Of a DNA stretch of 64,000 nucleotides, positions 22,751 to 34,990 are shown piece by piece. The position numbers and the translations under genes were made by a program. Source of the stretch: Punctularia strigosozonata HHB-11173 SS5 (lineage: Eukaryota > Basidiomycota > Agaricomycetes > Corticiales > Punctulariaceae); contig NW_006767445.1 in NCBI RefSeq assembly GCF_000264995.1, positions 239,346-303,345 on the forward strand, written 5' to 3'. The notes beneath the pieces were generated by a model. It saw nothing but the letters and a program-made list of their open reading frames with translations, was not told the origin of the DNA and did not search any database. The number at the start of each line of letters is the position of its first letter. Positions within the stretch are counted from its first letter, which is position 1.

Positions 22751-24432
22751 CAACTCCCCACCAATCCGCCTCCGGTGGTCAAATTCATTCCGGTCATATG
22801 GGAAGCTCTCGAATGGGCGATTTGAGCGCAATGAGGAGGATTGGCATCTAAAAGACGGACACGCCCCGAAGATGCGGTAACTTCTTGACCTCTGTGGAGG
22901 GATTCGGGGAACATCCGCACGACGGTTCCTGACGGGTATAGATCGATGAGGGCAACGTAATGACATCGGAACGGGCTCTGTGTAGACAGCGGAGACATCG
23001 AAGAAACTCGACGCATCATCCACCCGAGCGGCCCCGGCGGTGATAGAATGGTCAGCGTCCATACTCATCGGATCGGCGCCTGGAGGAGACTTCCAAAGGA
23101 GTCTGGCAACAGGCTGACTGTATTAACGTACTGAAGGACATGCATAACTGCACATCAGGCATACATATAGAGGCGATGATGTGCAGCATTGTCATGCAAG
23201 TAGCGTCACAGTCGCGCACGCATCGCGGGATGGGAGCATTGATGCGTCGTAAATCAGGTCAACGGCGGTCGAATGCCGCATCTCGGAGTCCGGCAGCATT
23301 GATCCTAAAGGCATAAAGTGCCCGCGTTGCCCCTCCGCATGCCGCCCATATAGTGGCATCTGGGTGCATTCATGGTTGTGATCGCCGATAGAGTGGTTGG
23401 ATGTATGTGCTTACGTGGAACTCAATCCGATCGGTCCTCATGGCGGTAATGTGTCTGTGTAGCCCAATGTATACTTCAAACATCATCGCAGCTCCTTGCT
23501 GGTCGTCAATGGTCGGCATCATTTTATAGCAATTCTTACATTAAAGTGCGTTCACCAACGCTGCTTTGTCTTGATACGGCGTTCGCCCTATTGTCGATAA
23601 AAGCAGAATGTCTTCGAGTAACTGCCATCGTCTCACGCACTGACGTCCATCCATGTGCCGCGAGAAGCAGATCCGGTTAGCTGGGGGCCTGGGGCTCGTA
23701 GCCGCCCTTCACTAAGTATCTGGAATGAAGTCCGAGCTTAACATCATCATTAAGCAATACATCATTGGTGCGATCTGCATTAGAAGGTTAGCTAGCGCCT
23801 CCGCTGCTGAGGAGTATCAAAGTACCAGGGGTCGATAAACTGCCAACTGATCACGAACCGGTCAACTCCAGGACATGAAATGAGGTGATATGGGCCGGAA
23901 ATCGTAGGGAGACGATCACGGGCAAGCGATTGTTCGATTACGGCCATGACGTGTGCATTCTACACAAGCACTGACCAGCAGTTGGAATATGGTCACGGAT
24001 CTAGGGCGTACGTTAGCACCACGTCACTCAGGTCAAATTACGTTCAGACAACGCCTCTTGCCGCTATCTCATCGGCCACAGGAACACATGCGGTAACCTC
24101 ACCCTGCATCAGCCCTGCGCAATTCTGATGTGTCTCGCGAGTACATCTATAGGTTCGCATGCTAAGACGCAACTTCTTTTGGCCCGGGGAGTAATACGGA
24201 TTAACAAATTCACGTACTGCCCAAAGTTCCTTTGCCCGATTCACTGCAGCGGTTCGCGCGCTCGAAACGGCAGCGCAACGAATTCGCCGATCGCACGAGA
24301 CGTGATGCGCATCTCATGGATGGCGGATGAGTGATATGCCCTGCACAGGTCTCAGCGAAGATATAGCACAGGGAGGATGATGCGGCAGATCTTAGGGAGC
24401 TTGTTAAAGTGAGAGCGCACCATTGCAGTGAC

Positions 24433-25017
24433 TTACGTTGGCCCTGGCTGCCTTCCATATGCGAGCACGGGGTGGAAAGAGTACATATGCCTGGCACTTC
24501 TGCCATCATCACAGACGAAGCGGTTTGAGGGAGTCACATAAAACCGATGATCGTGGAAGATCCTTACAGTTAAGGAAGTCCCACCCGAAGTGGGATTGGG
24601 GGGCGAAGATATATCTACTGCTTGGTTCAGAAGGTACAGGTAACAAAGCCGAACACGCTCGGTTTGGTCAGTGTCACTCGCCGGATCGGTTACCGCAGGT
24701 CTGTTGGAGGGAGAGTTGCCAGATCTGGAACATGGGGGACCTATCGAATTGCGTTTTTGATCGATGACAAGTTCAATGCATCTGGGTAGTACGCCGAACG
24801 TGGTGCGCTCGACGCTTGGCGCCACAGTAAGTATGGTCGGCGCCAAGGTGGGATACGGTGATTGGTAATCAGCCAGCGCACCGATTTCTCCGGCCGATCC
24901 CGTCGTGCCTCTGCTTTGCAGCGCTGCGTGCTGAGCTGCTAAGCCTGTGGCCCTGTGCTGATGAGCCCGACTTAAAGCGATAAGACTTGAAAGGATCCTC
25001 CTTCGAGAGTCGTTCAA
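24433..25017 (-). CDS. Uncharacterised 194-codon open frame, doubtful
   Basis: The longest frame in the gene-poor interval. The translation is Ser/Thr/Arg-rich with no signal peptide, membrane segment or known motif. It has no convincing splice partners and no TATA element was noted. It may be a lineage-specific gene or a chance open frame; codon statistics could decide. Confidence 0.15.
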   Translation of the reverse strand: MNDSRRRILSSLIALSRAHQHRATGLAAQHAALQSRGTTGSAGEIGALADYQSPYPTLAPTILTVAPSVERTTFGVLPRCIELVIDQKRNSIGPPCSRSGNSPSNRPAVTDPASDTDQTERVRLCYLYLLNQAVDISSPPNPTSGGTSLTVRIFHDHRFYVTPSNRFVCDDGRSARHMYSFHPVLAYGRQPGPT

Positions 25018-25865
25018 CCCTGCGGCCTAACGATCTATACCACCCTGCATGGCGCCCGGCATCGACAGCAAATAGGAGTACACGGTATATGTTACGCCGG
25101 CGCGCTCGCTGAGATACAGCCTACTGCGCCAGACTACGGCCGTGTCTGTGCTAGTCCGCTTGGGTCGCGGTCTTTTGGGACATGTTCGTGGCTCCGAGTC
25201 AGAGCTAGTGCCATTCCCGACGCTCCTGATCAATACAATCACGAAGGCAATATGACCAAGTGCTTGTCACCGAGCTCGGAGATAGTTTCACGCTTGCGCC
25301 GAGACCCATCCGTTCGATTCGATGATACGCGCTCTGGAGCTCAAGGGCGGCATTTCTGCGTAGTTCCTGTCAGATTTGGGGGAGATATTTTTGGCCAGTG
25401 ATTGTAATCGCTGAAAATCACGCAGTATGTCGCGAATGTCACCGAAACTGTGTTCACTGCCAGCACATTGTCGTACAGTGCCAATAAAAGATCAACACAT
25501 ATCCGCCAATTTCGGCAATTGGCTACCTGCGTCGCAGTGACTTGACCATGTTAATGGATCAGGAATAACGCTGTCCTCACTACCACCACAATGTCGCTCC
25601 CCTCCATGGCATAATCGAAGATCTAGTGATTTGGTAATCCTTAAGCTGACTGTCGGCCGTTATCACATTAGCGCTGACGAACTAGATGATTGCAAATTCT
25701 TGACTTTTCACCCTTTCACTGGAGTTGAACAGTCGTTGTGACCAGTTCATCGCTCTCTCGATACATTCCTCCAAAATCAGTTGTATGAATTTTCATAGCC
25801 TCTATGTAGCTTTTGCCCGTGGTCCTTCTATGAAATTCGTCTGAGACAGAATCTGCAGAGCCCTC

Positions 25866-25955
25866 GCCTTCGCGTGACCGATACATCGGAGTCGCTGTCC
25901 CAGAAGCCTCGCCTTCGCGTAACCGATCAATCGGAGTCGCTGTTCCATGGGCTTC
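25866..25955. repeat. 45-bp tandem repeat, two copies plus a degenerate third
   Basis: Units at 25866-25910 and 25911-25955 differ at only a few positions. A weaker third unit follows to about 26010 and lies in the F-box coding region. On the minus strand each unit encodes an SDSD-x-SVTRRRG-type segment. The F-box stop codon falls inside the second unit, at the place where the first unit reads a valine codon. Confidence 0.7.
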
Positions 25956-27705
25956 GTCTCGACTCATGCTCTATGATACGCCCCTCGGAATCACTGTCCC
26001 ATAGTAGATCAGGATTGCTTCCCGTCTCTTCTCCTATAGAACCCTCCTCGGAATCGCTGACCTGCAGTGCATCCGATTCCGCATCCGATTCTTCCACTGT
26101 AAGACGCTCCGCGAAACCAGTAGACTCACAAAATCTGTGCAATTTCCTACGCGAGCAACGTTCTCCAGGGACGAGAATGACTGCAAGTGCATTAGTTCCC
26201 TCGTCGCCGCTCCTGGTGGTCAATAGATGCTTCAGTTCATCCAGCATATACTGGGACGTCGAATCCCATTTCAGGTACATGCGGACGTGCTGCAGATTGG
26301 GGAGTGGAGTAGGTCGCTCTGGTGATGGAGTGAGGAAGGGGATGACGGCCGAGCAGGCCAGGTCCCCCTGAAGGAGGAGTTCTGTGACTGTGGTTCCGAA
26401 GCGCTGCAAGAAGGATTCTGCGATCGACTCGTCCGTACGGGCGTCCTGCAGCTCAAGGTCGTTCTGACGCACATCCCCGATGAGCCGTAGCAGGATGGAT
26501 TGCCATCCATCCGGTACAGTTATCCGCAACATCGGAACGTCGGCCTTGTCCGGGTATCGAGTCGAATATGCGACCAACTCGCAGTACAGGTAGCACCCGT
26601 AGTGATTGAAGAGCAAGCGTCTCAACCCTGGGCCGTTCTCGAGATGCGCATCGACCAAGGATATGAGCGGGGTGAGATCGTAACCCCATCTCGAGTCGAG
26701 TAGACGAATCGATATCGAGGAAGCAGAAGGTATTCCGAGATGGTGTAAGATCTCGCACACCCGATGCTCGTCCGCGCACAACTCCAACGTGGTTAGCTGA
26801 TTCAGAGTGATGACGTGGCGATCCCCTTCCGCGAGTACCGAAGGCCGACCATACGTTCTATCCCCTATACATTCCATGGCAAGAAGACGAAGCGTCGTTA
26901 TGGGTTTCAAGACTGCGACCAAATCCCTAGCTGAAGGCAACGCATCCAACTGGCGTAGCTCGAGTCGTTCCAAATTGTGAAGAATCGGGTTAGATCGGAA
27001 CAAGCTCCAGTCAAATGACACGCCACTCAAACAAAGATGACGGAGACGGGGGGCAATGCATCCGAGGAAATTTTGCGGCAAGTTCCATGTACAATCCGGA
27101 GTAATCTTAATTGAGCACGAGATGAGTAAAGGCGCGGGTCGTGAGAGTTCCTGAGCCATCGGGCCTAAACCAGGAATGTAATGCACCCGCAGCTCTTGCG
27201 TTCGATGGAGACAACAGAGAGCCTCCTCCAGAGCAATGGCACCTATGTCCATTTCGGACCATCGGCGAGCGTAGAGTGACAACGGCAAATCTTGCGACCG
27301 CGCCATATACGTCCTGGTCACTTCCGGAATAGCACAAGGCACATCCGTCCAAAGAGCAGGGTTCTTCAGCGCCGTCTCGCGCCAGGAACGACAGACTTGC
27401 GTGAATGCAAAGCTTGAGATACCTGGTAGTTCTAGCTCGAAATTGGGCATGCAATGCCCAAAGATTAAGGCGATAACTTCAGGAGGGAGTTCCGAGACGG
27501 GCACAAGCTGATTACGACGTTCCCGTAAAGAGCGGATTTGTTCAAGCAAAGATTGTACATCCACGAGCAAGCCTGTGATCTTGTCGTCGATCTGCCTACG
27601 TTCGTGCGAGCGACCAGCTTGCGTGGCACTGGATTTTATGCTGAATTACAGATAAGATGAGCTCAAGCCGAACATAATGTATCTCACTCACGTAGCCGAG
27701 GACAT
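25927..27705 (-). CDS. F-box protein with leucine-rich C-terminal region
   Basis: Predicted substrate adaptor of an SCF ubiquitin ligase. Two exons (27705-27692, 27640-25927) give 575 residues in frame. The tiny first exon encodes MSSAT before a GTGAGT intron. A short helix (RRQIDDKITGLLVDVQSLLEQIRSLRERRNQL) leads into the F-box at about residues 55-100: VPVSELPPEVIALIFGHC, then FAFTQVCRSWRETALKNPALW. This is the layout seen in the expanded agaricomycete F-box families. About 400 residues of irregular leucine-rich sequence follow (RLRHLCLSGVSF, LERLELRQLDALP). The C-terminal 60 residues are acidic (ESDAESDALQVSDSEEG, WDSDSEG). The stop lies in a tandem repeat, so the tail length may vary between strains. 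Confidence 0.85.
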
Positions 27706-27817
27706 GAACTGAAGGTTGGATGGTATTCTTGTTTTTGTTTGGGTGTTGAGAGACGACGGTGGCCGGGACAAAGTACGGCGCCGCCCTCCGCAGCTCGTGG
27801 CTGAAGCGTTGAAGTCA

Positions 27818-28067
27818 CTGGGTACAAATCTAGATTTCTCATGATTCCAAAAAATTCAAGAAACATCCTATAAAAATTTGCAATCTTTATAACATATTTG
27901 AAAGTGACAAATCATGGACAAAATAATAATTCTCTTGATTTTATTCGTAGTTTTCTGCGATTTTCTGCGATTTTTTAACATCTTATCAAAGATTTTTAAT
28001 CTGAAACATAAATTTCAAATGTTTACAGGATATTTCTTGGATTTTGAGATGTAAGATTTGGTCCCTG
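27818..28067. mobile_element. AT-rich MITE-like element with terminal inverted repeats
   Basis: A 250-bp AT-rich island in GC-richer surroundings. The two ends are imperfect inverted repeats: CTGGGTACAAATC at the left matches CAGGGACCAAATC (reverse complement of the right end), and TTCAAGAAACATCCTATAAA at 27854-27873 matches TCCAAGAAATATCCTGTAAA from the right. The similarity runs about 60 bp inward with gaps. There is no coding capacity. CAGGG-type ends are typical of hAT elements, and the flanks TGAAGTCA and TGAGTCCC could be a decayed 8-bp target duplication, but this is weak. The ends have diverged, so the insertion is probably old. Confidence 0.6.
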
Positions 28068-28907
28068 TGAGTCCCACGTCCTACTACCACTTGCTCTGAT
28101 AATCATCAGTCGTCTCCCCCCCGAAAACTTGCTCGAGCGCAACTTGAAGCTTGAGGACTGGCGAAATTACTACACGAACGGCTGGGTTCTCACCGGAATT
28201 CCATATGATCATTCTGTGTTGGAATGACGGCTTCAACATCTTTTCGAGAGCCCGCTGAACTAACTCAGGACTTCATCCAAGCTCTACATTCAGCGTCTCT
28301 GACTGCGCTACCGCGTTGTGCACGGCATGCACTCGACGTCATACACTACGGTTTTTTGCGGCAGTATCCGAGGCCAAATGTGTCCTATCGCCCAGTCAAG
28401 TCCCGCGCGCCCTTGGATGCCTTACTCGTACGAGGACGCGACGTGAACTGCTTGAAGTCGTGCGTGCAAACTTAGAGCGAAGTCCAGACGACGCGGGGCG
28501 CTTTATAGATGGCTATTGTGACACGGTGTTCGTTGAGTCGTCGAGATACTTATGCGCTTGTCATCGCTGACACAAACTCATCCTAAGGCTATGTTCCGAT
28601 CTGATGGCCTCGTGCCAACTCCGTTGCGCTCCTCCGCGGTATAAGAAGCCTGTCTGTGTCGTCAATATCATGTCGCAGAACCCGAGGATGATGTTCCCGA
28701 ACCACGGTTCCCACCTAATCAATATGATCTGAACCTTGCACGCATCTCTTCGCACCGGCAACGCACCCATGATCTCTCTTCTCCCGAGAAACTCAGCTCC
28801 CATCTATCACCGTGGGTTTCCGCTTACCTCCAGACGCCGAAAACATCTTGCAATGTCCCAAGAACCGCGCCAGCTTTCCCGCCGCATTCAAGGCTAACGC
28901 ACGATGC

Positions 28908-28915
28908 ATATATAG
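28908..28915 (+). promoter_or_regulatory. TATA-like box of adenylate-forming reductase gene
   Basis: ATATATAG about 85 nt upstream of the reductase ATG at 28995. Position and sequence suit a core promoter element. Confidence 0.5.
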
Positions 28916-28994
28916 GTAGGTCATTGTCAAACTTGCGTCAACGAGTCGACAACGCTCACATCGTTCCGCAGTTCTGAGCGCCTCTCCTGACAAC

Positions 28995-31900
28995 ATGCCC
29001 TTGCTCCCCAACCTCAAGCCGATCCATGGCTCGGCGTCCAAGACGTTCTCGGTTCCTCCGCTCGATGGCTCGCTTACAATCCCCGAAATATACGACTGGC
29101 ACGCGGAACATAGTCCAGATCATCCGCTGTTCACATATAACACGAGTGCCACCGATAAGGTCGTGATCACTTTCAAGCAGGGTGTTCATGCCATCCATCG
29201 CGCAGGAGGTTTTCTCTCGGACAGGCTCGTTCAGTTACGAATCCACCCTTCGGACGTCGACGGCCCTGTGATTGCGATATTCGCCGCTTCAGGTTCGTAG
29301 CTTGCCTCGCTCGTGGCCTTGCCCCGCACCCAATGTTTTCCTTCTAGACACGGTCACGTATTTCCACTCGTGGCTTGGCCTGGTGAGGGCCGGTTACGTC
29401 GTGTGCCACCTCTCGACCCGTAACTCTGCGCCCGCCATCGCTCACCTTCTAGAAAAAGTGGGTGCGCAACACCTCCTCGTTTCCGGGGAGTCCGGCCTGC
29501 AGTCCGTCGCTCGCGAAGCCCTCGAGAAGATCGGGAAGGATTGGTCCACTTTCGTCTCGGAGATGCCAGCGTACCCGGACCTTTTCAACGATCAGCCCGT
29601 TCAGTTGTTGCCGAAGAGGAAGTTTTCAGCCTCCGGCAAAGTCTGTTATCTTCACTCATCTGGTGCGCATATGATTCTGATCGCGTTCGGGCGAGACGAT
29701 GCTCACCTTGCACCTCTCCAGGCTCGACGGCTTTCCCGAAACCCCTTGCATGGACTCACGAGAGCTGGCTTACGAGCGCAAACGGCATACGTATGTGTTC
29801 CTGTTCCGCTGTACGATCGATCTTTGGCTCACCTCAGCGGACAGTCTTGTCAAAGGTCGACCTATGTAGCCAGCTCGTATCGTTTCACGCCATTCCGATG
29901 TTTCATGGACTTGGAGTCTTCGCAGTGCTGTATACGGTACGTTGCATACGCGCCAACACGGAGCATCCTGGCTGATGCGGTCTGCAGGCATTCAGTGGCG
30001 CGACCCTCGCTGCTTTCAAGCCTCAGTCACCTGCAATGACTGTGTCCCCGGAAACCACCTGGGAAGGTATCATGGAAGCTCAGGTCGATTACATACAGGT
30101 TGCCCCGCATTTCATCGAGGTTGGCCAAACGTTACCAAATGGTCTATCACTCTAAGCTCATTTAATTTGGAGGTTTGGGCTCGAGATCCGTACAAAGTGG
30201 ACCATATGGCGAAGCTAAAGGGCGTGGTTAGTGCGCTTGTGTATCCTTCGACCCTGCTAATCTATACTGATAATTTCAATCATTCTGCCAGCTTTATGGG
30301 GGAGGGCCATTGAATAAGCATGTTGGTGACGGGATGGTCAACAAAGGCGTGACCGTATATAATCTCTACGGCTCAACGGAAGTGGGGTTGATGGTTCCGA
30401 TTTTGCCTGGTAGGTGTTGGCTACTTGCGAGGTAGCTGCAACTCTGATGAACGCGAAAAGATGCTCCTGGAAAGGACTGGGAATATTTCCAACTCGTGCC
30501 CACCCTGCATACCGAATACCTGCCATTCGGCGATGGGACTTACGAGTTGGTTGTGGTTGTAAGTATCATCTCCTCGAGCCCAGAGACTGACGCGTTGACA
30601 ACGGCTTTCAGAACGATGGTGTGCAAAAACCTCTCGTGCTCAACAGTAAATGGGAGGGCATAGACGCGTATGCCACAAGCGATCTTCTGACCCCCCATCC
30701 GACGAAGAAAGGGTACTGGTCGGTATACGGAAGGACCGACGACCAGATCATGCTCTCAACGGGAGAGAAGGTTATCGTTGCTCAGACATTCGATCACGAA
30801 CTATTCTAACATCCACTCTTATAGACCAATCCGGGCCCTCTAGGTGCGAATCTCGGATCACTCACTGCACGCGCTCATGGCAATCCTGATCCCCTTCTAG
30901 AGGCCATCCTATGCCAAGACCATCGAATTCAAGCCGCTTTGATGTTCGGTCGAGGTCGGTTCCAGAACGGAGTCATTATACAACCAACGCCAGAGTACGC
31001 TTTCCACCCGGAGGATCAGGTCAGACTCGTGGCGTTTCGTCACGACATCTGGCCGACGGTCGAACGGATGAACGCATACGCGCCGCAGCATTCTCGGTTG
31101 TTCAAGGAGGTACGTTCTTAGATTCTTGCACGATTCGCTCTTGACGTAACAAACCTTTCATAGATGATCATGGTTGCTTCACCCTTCAAGCCCTTTCAAT
31201 ACACGAGCAAAGGTACCATTCGCCGCCAGGTTACTCTGCAGGAATATCAAGAAGAGATCGAAGCTCTGTATGCCTCTGTGGAGGAATCCACGCAAGCCGA
31301 CATCCCGGCGCCTGTAGAATGGACGCTGGATTTGACGAAGGATTTCGTGAGAAAGGTCGTCAACAGTGTTCTTACTATGCCTGTTCAGGACGAGAACGAC
31401 CTCTTTCAGCACGGTTGCGACAGGTGGGTCGTAATATGAAGCAACTACGTCCTATCTTACTGACATATGCATGCAGTCTTCAAGCAACTTGGATACGAAA
31501 CACCTTATCTCGTGCACTACGTGATGCCGTTGTGGGATCCGATAAGGCTGTACCCTTCGATCTCGTGTATGCCAACCCAACCATTTCCGCGCTCGCGAAT
31601 TTCGCCCGTCAAGCCGTGTCTTCAAAGCGCGATGGAGCAGATAGCTATCCTTCGAAGAAGGAGCAGCTCCTAGCGTTGGTCGAGAAGTATACTAAAGACT
31701 TCCCGGCACGCAAGTCGGAAGGCCTGCCAAGCACCGCGCGCGACGGGCATGTAGTTATCCTGACCGGTACCACCGGGGGACTTGGCTCGGCCTTGTTGGA
31801 CGCGTTGTTCTCATCCACGAGCGTGCGCAAGGTATATGCGCTCAATCGGCGGTCGACGAAAGGCCGATCTCTCGAGGAGCGGCAGAAGGCCATTCTTCTC

Positions 31901-33111
31901 GATCGCGCCCTCAATGTCGAGCTGGTCGACTCCGATAAAGTGTCTCTCCTGGAGGTTGATATGACTTTGCCCACATTCGGCCTTGATGAGCAGATGTTTG
32001 AGGAGGTATGTGCTCGAGCTTGTGTTGATGATTTCTGCTCACTCATTCTGAACAGCTGCGAACCTCTGTTACGAGAATCATCCACAACGGTATGAATACA
32101 TGCCTCCTCCCATGGAGATAGATATTCAGCGCCATATTCAGCATATCGCGTCGACTTCAACGTCTCATTGACATCTTTCGAACCGCAGCTTGTTATCGTT
32201 CGTAATCTGATAAACTTCGCCCTTTCGTCACCTCTAGCAGCACCTCCGGCTATACTTTTCACCAGCAGCGTCGGTGTCCTGAGAGGTGCGCTACCAGCGA
32301 GGGCGGGTGAGTTTTCACGATTGATCTGTCGGCAGGCGCTCGGCTCGACGAACCGGCCAAGGAGGTCGTCTTGGAGGAACCGGACTCGGCCATTGGCAGT
32401 GGCTATACAGAGTCGAAATGGGTCGCTGAAAGGATCCTGCAACGTGCATCGGCTGCCGTACCGGACCTGCGAACAATCGTCGTACGCGTAGGGCAGATGG
32501 CTGGTGGAAAGGCCGGGGACTGGAATGCCGCCGAATGGCTGCCGTCTCTGATCGCCTCGGGACCCGTCATCAAATGCCTGCCGGACATACCGTCGGTGAG
32601 GACACGGCACATCGTCGTCTACTTACTATTGCTGATGTATGCCTCATAGGACATCGCTTGGATATCGCTCGATGGAGCTGCGAACGCCATGCTCGACTTC
32701 ACGCTTGCCGACGCTCAAACAACCCCCGGCGTTTTGCATCTCGCCCATCCTCGTCCGATACCTTGGACCATGGTCATGAAGCATGTGTCCGAGCGCCTGA
32801 ACGTCCCGCTGGTTCCATATGAGCGATGGCTGGACGCCCTCGAAAACGATCTGAAGGACACTTCGAAAACGGAGGTTGAACACATGCTTGAAAATCCCGC
32901 TTTACGGCTGTTGCCCTTCTATCAGTCCGTGGCCGCCGTGATCAACGTCCAGGACAAACACGCGGGTTACGAGGCAGCAGGCATACCTATGTTGGACCTG
33001 CAAAACGCGACTTCTGTCTCTCCTTCTCTGAGGGACATGCAACCACTCACGTTGGCGGACGTTGACCAATGGCTTGAGTACTGGAAGAGGGTTGGGCTCC
33101 TTCATGTTTGA
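28995..33111 (+). CDS. NRPS-like adenylate-forming reductase (A-T-R)
   Basis: Activates a carboxylic acid as an adenylate, loads it on a phosphopantetheine arm and reduces it, usually to an aldehyde. Many short exons join into a protein of roughly 1,050-1,100 residues. The adenylation domain has CYLHSSGSTAFPKPLAWTH (ATP loop), LYGGGPLNK, YNLYGSTEVG and YGRTDDQIMLSTGEK. The carrier domain has DENDLFQHGCDSLQA, where the serine takes phosphopantetheine. The reductase domain has VILTGTTGGLGSALL (NADPH binding), VYALNRRS and GYTESKWVAERIL with the Tyr-x-x-x-Lys pair. It ends DVDQWLEYWKRVGLL. No condensation domain is present, so it is not a peptide synthetase. The substrate cannot be read reliably. 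No break was found. The P450 and flavoenzyme downstream on the same strand could act with it. Confidence 0.9.
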
Positions 33112-33502
33112 AACATATGGTTTATGTATCGAAGGCAATCCTCCACATGGCCTCGTTTAACCACATGTGAATGGTCGATATCCCCCATCGCTCATAGTGT
33201 GGGCTCTGCAATCCTAGATAAAGTCAGGCTCGAAACGCACCAATACACACGACTTGCGAATTTAATCGCTTTTTATTGATGCTGGCCGTTCGCCACAACG
33301 CATGGAAGAGGCACTCCACCACCCTTTTGAAAGCCCGTTATGCAACCTCGATGAATCTGGGCAATTGAATTCTTATGGGGGAGCTGAAGCTTAAGCTTTC
33401 CAATCCTCTCGCGCCGCACTTGATGACATCATGCCTCTCCTACACGACCGGAAGCTGTCGAGTGTTCATCGATTGCATCCTTCACGGGACACAGTGTAAA
33501 TC
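33112..33502. other. Short intergenic spacer
   Basis: Lies between two plus-strand genes, the reductase and the small HGxGExxRG protein. No repeat or RNA gene was seen. Confidence 0.4.
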
Positions 33503-34107
33503 ATGGACAAAAATCCGACGAACGATACAGCGCATGGCTCGTCGACCGGCGGCGGAGCGGGTGCCAAGATCCGGTGAGCCTCACGTTTTCCTGGTTGGCG
33601 TTGGCCGCTTGACTGAGATTATGAAGTGGGGCATGGGAGGTCGTGCACGGCGCAGGAGAGAGCCTCCGCGGCAACGTCCTCGACTTCGTCGACAACCTCG
33701 GTTTCGGGAATCCGCGCCCCGCCCAGCCGTCGCACGTCTACGCCAGCGAACGCGGTACCACGGAAATCCAGCGAGGCATGACCCGCCTGCACGGGCACGG
33801 AACGGCGTCCACCGGTCCGGGAGGCACCCACGATGGCGTTTCCGCACCGACGGGATCACATCCTTCCGGATTTAACGACGGCACTCGCGGTGCAAGCGGA
33901 ACTACAACGGGGAATGACCACGACGGCGGCGATAGCGGCTATGGCTATGGAGCAGGTGTAGGGAAAGTGCCACTGAACACGTACGAGACAAGCACGACTG
34001 GGGGCAACGGGGACGTGGGTATCCAGCGCGCGACAGAAGCGTTGGGGATGACCGTTGGGCCGGGTGGAGAGGTCCCGACGTCAGGCGGTGCATCAAGGCG
34101 GATGTGA
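33503..34107 (+). CDS. Small HGxGExxRG-family protein, copy 1
   Basis: Two exons (33503-33573, 33627-34107) give 183 residues in frame. The conserved core (about residues 20-50) is KIRGAWEVVHGAGESLRGNVLDFVD. The remainder is Gly/Thr/Ser/His-rich and probably disordered (GDSGYGYGAG). A paralogue at 43465-43899 shares the core and an intron at the same codon and phase. I recall basidiomycete proteins of this type being annotated as mismatched-base-pair and cruciform DNA recognition proteins after an Ustilago protein. That label rests on memory, and direct evidence of DNA binding is not visible. It may be a small stress-related protein instead. The start is supported by the exact intron-phase match to the paralogue. 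Confidence 0.7.
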
Positions 34108-34304
34108 CTGCGAATGATGGGCAGAGTCGAAGTGAGCTTGCCTGAATATCCTCGAGTAAACAATGACGACTCAAACCAGATTGGTTGCAGGTCGCGTGGT
34201 TTGAAGGAGGTATATCTTAGCGCGATATGTACTACGTCTGTGAGATGCCTAACATGAAACCTACTACCATAATGCACCTGCAAGCCGGCATCATACGCGG
34301 TTGC

Positions 34305-34950
34305 TCACTCGCACAACACTGTGAACGGTGCCTTCAATTCCCGCATCCAATCGAAACCTCCGGTCTGTGGGCGCAAATTCTTGCGCGTCATGTCTTGCGC
34401 GGGGCTCGCGCTAGACAAGTTCTTCTCCTCCGTCCTCGTGCGTATGTCGTTCAAGGAGACGTCTGCTAAGAGCTGCATTTGGGTAATCTCCAAGCAGGGA
34501 CGCAGGGCGGCGGATAGTCTTGCAGCAGATAGGGAATCAAGTCCATACGAGGACAATGGAGCGGCCGGGGAAAAATCGTCCGGCGATATGTCCAACTCGT
34601 GCATCACGAGATGATCGAGCGTCAACTCGTTGACGTCTGCACCCTCTGATGGCTCGTCAGCCGTAAGCAGGTGCTCGAACACCGGTGATATACCGAGCCG
34701 GCCAGCCACACGATTCCAATGGAAGTCGGGGACGTACAGACCGAAAGGCCCGTCGGCGAGTCTGCGAATGCCGTCTTCAATACAATTGCAGAGTTCTATG
34801 AACCTTGTGAGTGACGATCATCATCGCAACTTCGGGTGCGAGACCGACCTCGCGCCGTGAATCCCCAATCTGAAAGGTGCTTGAGATGAGATGCATTACG
34901 ATGGTCCGCAATGGTACTATCAGTGATCATAGGAGCAACCTGCAGGTGTA
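34305..34950 (-). pseudogene. Remnant of polyketide synthase 3' end (KR tail plus ACP)
   Basis: Reading from about 34950 to the stop at 34305: HLKHLSDWGFTARE, an intron, ELCNCIEDGIRRLADGPF, LYVPDFHWNRV, then an acyl-carrier domain LSSYGLDSLSAARLSAAL, whose serine is the phosphopantetheine site. This is the end of the ketoreductase region and the terminal carrier of a fungal reducing PKS. Everything upstream (ketosynthase, acyltransferase, dehydratase, most of the reductase) is missing, because the next sequence to the right is an inverted-repeat segment and then a plus-strand reductase remnant. It cannot make polyketide by itself. It is a gene relic, or a small stand-alone carrier protein if expressed, which is less likely. 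Confidence 0.75.
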
Positions 34951-34990
34951 ACTCAGAAAGCCGTCGGGGCATGATCATATAACCTATGAA

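Larger units (their letters stand above)
22685..25926. other. Gene-poor 3.2-kb interval
   Basis: Apart from the tyrosinase promoter, I see no gene I can support. Several minus-strand open frames of 60-195 codons occur between 22.7 and 25.3 kb. None carries a family motif and they do not join by good splice sites into one model. The composition is close to the rest of the window, so it may be promoter sequence plus decayed genes. The right end (25866-25955) contains the start of a 45-bp tandem repeat belonging to the F-box gene. Confidence 0.4.
27706..28994. other. Divergent promoter region with AT-rich insertion
   Basis: Lies between the F-box gene (-) and the adenylate-forming reductase (+). 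It holds the terminal-inverted-repeat element at 27818-28067 and a TATA-like box at 28908-28915. Two overlapping 83-84-codon frames (28224-28570, +) have no motif. Confidence 0.5.
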
